Of a stretch of 6,705 nt of DNA, positions 4,909 through 6,705 are shown one piece after another (position 1 is the first letter of the stretch; each line of letters begins with the position of its first letter). Under the pieces are notes generated by a model. It was not told the DNA's origin. It was given only the letters and a program-made list of their open reading frames with translations, and ran no database searches. Where the stretch lies: assembly GCA_002440805.1 (NCBI GenBank), contig DJVD01000141.1, positions 1-6,705 on the forward strand, given 5' to 3'. A program made the translations under genes and the position numbers. The DNA is from Chloroflexi bacterium UBA6265. GTDB taxonomy: Bacteria > Chloroflexota > Chloroflexia > Thermomicrobiales > UBA6265.

Positions 4909-6216
4909 CTAGGAGTCCTGAAGCGTCGCGTTGACGGCGTCCTCAATGGTCTGCGGCAGTACATCGATCGGGGTTTCACCGGCGAAGCCCTTGTTCACTT
5001 CCTCGCCCAGTGTGCCCTGCCACGCGGGGCCAACCACCGGATCCTGCGGGATTACGCCATACTCGGCGGCATCGACAAACACTTGCGCGTTCATGCCTTC
5101 GAGGCTGGTGAGCCAGGTATCTTCCAGGCCCATGTATGCCGGCAGGCCAATGCCGGATTCGCCCAGGATGCGCTCGGCATCCTCGCCGCCAAGGAACTTG
5201 GCGAACTCGAGCGCCGCGCCCGGATTCTTGCTACCGCTCCACACCACGTTACCGAGGCCGTGGATAACAGTTGCGCGCACCTTGCCCTGCGGCAACGGGG
5301 CAACATCGATGTTCATCCCAAGATCGTGGTAGGTCTTGGCGCGGAATGAACCACCCGGCAGCATGGCAACGACGCCACCCGGGAAGAGCATGTCGGAGAC
5401 AGGATTGCTTTGCTGAATGTCGGGACCTGGTGTGAGGCCATCGAGGAAGAACTGCGTGTTCCACTGCAGGGCTTCACCGGCAACAACATCCTTGGCCACG
5501 ATGCACTCGGTCAACTCCTCATTGAGGTAACGACCTTCGTTTTGCAGCACGAAGTTGGTGTAGTTCTCCTGCCCGCCCAGGTTCAGGCCCACGCCGTACT
5601 GGCCGGCACCTTCATCGGTGAGCTTTTCGGCAACTTCACGGAATTTGTCCCAGTCCCACGTGTCATCCGGATACGCTTCGCCGGCAGCATCGAAGATGTC
5701 CTTGTTATAGAACAGGGCAATGGTGTCATATTCGCGTGGGGTACCATACTGCACCCCTTCGAAGTTGTAGAGATCGAGAATCTGCTTCGGGTAGTTTGCC
5801 TTATCGAGGCCACCCTCACCAAAGACGGAGTCAACCGGGATGAGCGCACCGGCCGAGGCGTACACGGGGCAGTTCGCGCTATTCAGCCAGAAGACATCGA
5901 ATGCTTCGCCACCGGCAACGGCGGTTTGCAGCTTGGTCCAGTAATCGCTCCACGGGGTCAGCTGGATTTCAACGGTGATGTTGGGCTGGACTTCCTTGAA
6001 CGCGGCGATCTGCTGCTCGATACCGGCCTGCTGGGCGCTGTCCCAGACACCGTAGGTGATGGTTACTTCTTCGCCGTTATAGGCAGGGACATCGGCAACG
6101 GCCGATGCATCGGGCGTAGCATCCTGGGCGAGCGCGCTTTTGGCCAGCATGGCCGCGCTAACGCCGACGGCTGACGACTGAACGAAACCACGACGGTTGA
6201 TCTTACGCGAAACCAT
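4909..6216 (-). CDS. Extracellular sugar-binding protein of a CUT1 ABC importer, Tat-type signal
   Basis: This 435-residue protein belongs to the family-1 extracellular solute-binding proteins, which capture a sugar outside the membrane and hand it to the permeases. The N-terminus carries a twin-arginine motif NRRGFVQ (7-13), a hydrophobic stretch (16-25) and a likely cleavage after ALA (28-30). There is no lipobox cysteine, so it is probably exported folded and not lipidated. A low-complexity linker QDATPDASAVADV follows (31-43). The mature domain begins VTITYGVWD (51-59) and has family-typical segments FDVFWLNSA (106-114), TIALFYNKDIFDAAG (165-179) and DDTWDWDKF (184-192), with PGGVVAMLPGG further on. 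The ATG at 6216-6214 is chosen because AAGGAG stands 8 bases upstream; the upstream in-frame start at 6258 would put this ribosome site inside the gene. It is the first gene of the transporter operon. The sugar bound is unknown. Confidence 0.94.
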   Translation of the reverse strand: MVSRKINRRGFVQSSAVGVSAAMLAKSALAQDATPDASAVADVPAYNGEEVTITYGVWDSAQQAGIEQQIAAFKEVQPNITVEIQLTPWSDYWTKLQTAVAGGEAFDVFWLNSANCPVYASAGALIPVDSVFGEGGLDKANYPKQILDLYNFEGVQYGTPREYDTIALFYNKDIFDAAGEAYPDDTWDWDKFREVAEKLTDEGAGQYGVGLNLGGQENYTNFVLQNEGRYLNEELTECIVAKDVVAGEALQWNTQFFLDGLTPGPDIQQSNPVSDMLFPGGVVAMLPGGSFRAKTYHDLGMNIDVAPLPQGKVRATVIHGLGNVVWSGSKNPGAALEFAKFLGGEDAERILGESGIGLPAYMGLEDTWLTSLEGMNAQVFVDAAEYGVIPQDPVVGPAWQGTLGEEVNKGFAGETPIDVLPQTIEDAVNATLQDS

Positions 6217-6224
6217 GAATGGTG

Positions 6225-6230
6225 CTCCTT
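6225..6230 (-). promoter_or_regulatory. Ribosome binding site of the sugar-binding protein gene
   Basis: AAGGAG in the minus-strand RNA, 8 bases before the ATG at 6216. It decides this start over the longer in-frame option at 6258. Confidence 0.8.
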
Positions 6231-6284
6231 GTTTCACGGTGCCCGGCAGAGGACACACGGCAAATTTCCCCAGAGGGTATCGCC

Positions 6285-6314
6285 ATTGTACCCGGAAAGA
6301 GAGTTGCTACACAA
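6285..6314 (-). promoter_or_regulatory. Putative sigma70-type promoter of the transporter operon
   Basis: Read on the minus strand, TTGTGT (6314-6309) is followed by 18 bases and TACAAT (6290-6285), five of six matches to the -10 consensus. Transcription would begin near 6278, giving an untranslated leader of about 60 bases. The promoter lies between the rpoC terminator and the binding-protein gene, where one is needed. Confidence 0.5.
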
Positions 6315-6324
6315 ATCGAAGTAT

Positions 6325-6332
6325 TCACGTGA
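6325..6332. promoter_or_regulatory. Palindrome TCACGTGA, possible operator or activator site
   Basis: This perfect 8-bp palindrome with a central CG is centred about 50 bases upstream of the predicted transcription start of the transporter operon, just above the -35 box. LacI-type and other sugar regulators often bind CG-centred palindromes. The position suits an activator or a repressor acting at a distance. No regulator gene is present in the window, so this is a guess from location and symmetry. Confidence 0.25.
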
Positions 6333-6381
6333 CCACCTTGGTTGCGGTCGCTTCGAGGATGCGGATTTGCCTTGCAAACAG

Positions 6382-6418
6382 CAATGCCCCGACCTGCGTG
6401 TTGTAGGTCGGGGCATTG
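6382..6418 (-). terminator. Hairpin terminator downstream of rpoC
   Basis: CAATGCCCCGACCT (6382-6395) and AGGTCGGGGCATTG (6405-6418) form a perfect 14-bp stem with a 9-base loop. It lies 24 bases beyond the rpoC stop. In the minus-strand RNA the stem is followed by CTGTTTGC, a short weak U-run. Position and stability favour a terminator separating rpoC from the transporter operon, though read-through is possible because the U-run is poor. Confidence 0.75.
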
Positions 6419-6442
6419 AACTGTGCTTCAGGCCGGCGGCGA

Positions 6443-6705
6443 TTAGCTGCCCGAACCGTCCACATCATCTTCGGTAACGATGCCGAAACCGGAGTTCTCA
6501 CTCGGAGCGGTTTCAGCGGCGATCACGCCTGCCTCCATCAACTCGCGGTAATCATCCTCTTCCGCCGGCTCGATTGGTGGCTCAACGTTCATCGCATCGA
6601 GCGTCATCTGGTCGAGCTGGCTCAGCTTGAGCTCCTCTTCCTTGCGCTTCTGGCGAGCATCAAAGCCCGAGCCGGCAGGAATCAGCTTGCCGATGATCAC
6701 GTTCT
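6443..6705 (-). CDS. rpoC: DNA-directed RNA polymerase subunit beta', C-terminal end (5' part outside the window)
   Basis: The frame enters from the right edge and reads NVIIGKLIPAGSGF, the near-invariant segment close to the C-terminus of bacterial beta' subunits (usually ENVIIGKLIPAGTG). Beta' forms much of the catalytic cleft and clamp of RNA polymerase. After the conserved segment comes a basic patch (ARQKRK) and then a long acidic, low-complexity tail rich in Glu, Asp, Pro and Ala, ending at TAA (6445-6443). About 86 codons are visible. The tail is lineage-variable and could help place the organism. A GTG codon at 6700 is an internal valine, not a start. It marks this end of the window as core chromosome. 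Confidence 0.93.
   Translation of the reverse strand, partial: NVIIGKLIPAGSGFDARQKRKEEELKLSQLDQMTLDAMNVEPPIEPAEEDDYRELMEAGVIAAETAPSENSGFGIVTEDDVDGSGS

Noticed and set aside
5410..6174. Plus-strand open frame of 254 codons opposite the sugar-binding protein
   Set aside because: It looks superficially protein-like, but it is the mirror of a well-supported gene with ribosome site and signal peptide, and it has no recognisable domain.

Overview
The window looks like a chromosomal segment of a moderately GC-rich bacterium. Two segments counted by hand gave 56% GC (part of the second permease gene) and 50% (the small gene at its 3' side). The sugar-binding protein has a twin-arginine signal with no lipobox and an Ala/Asp/Thr/Pro-rich linker beginning QDATPDA. 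From memory this style is common in Chloroflexota, especially Thermomicrobia-like lineages, but that placement is inference. No mobile element, CRISPR array, tRNA or rRNA was seen.

Layout. Bases 1-143 hold the 3' end of a membrane-protein gene on the plus strand. Bases 144-393 are non-coding and contain several candidate hairpins and two weak promoter candidates. Two plus-strand genes follow: a Gfo/Idh/MocA-family NAD(P)-dependent oxidoreductase (394-1407) and a xylose-isomerase-like TIM-barrel sugar isomerase/epimerase (1482-2363). They end at a strong hairpin (2375-2407) that is shared with a minus-strand operon converging from the right.

Read in its own direction, the minus-strand operon has a promoter near 6285-6314, then a Tat-exported CUT1-type sugar-binding protein (6216-4909). 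An intercistronic stem-loop (4882-4844) follows, then two MalF/MalG-like permeases (4781-3867 and 3870-3007) joined by an ATGA overlap. The last gene (2974-2411) is a small uncharacterised gene of lower GC. Bases 6443-6705 are the 3' end of rpoC (RNA polymerase beta' subunit), also on the minus strand and closed by its own hairpin terminator at 6382-6418.

How it works together. The transporter would bring in a sugar or polyol. The oxidoreductase and isomerase would oxidise and isomerise it or a derivative, as in inositol-type or keto-sugar pathways. The substrate cannot be read from the sequence. No ATP-binding subunit is encoded here, so the permeases must use an ATPase from elsewhere. The points most worth a second look are the small terminal gene, whose conserved residues resemble a divergent PD-(D/E)XK nuclease core, and the RNA structures: the intercistronic hairpin between binding protein and permease, and the mutually exclusive stems upstream of the oxidoreductase.
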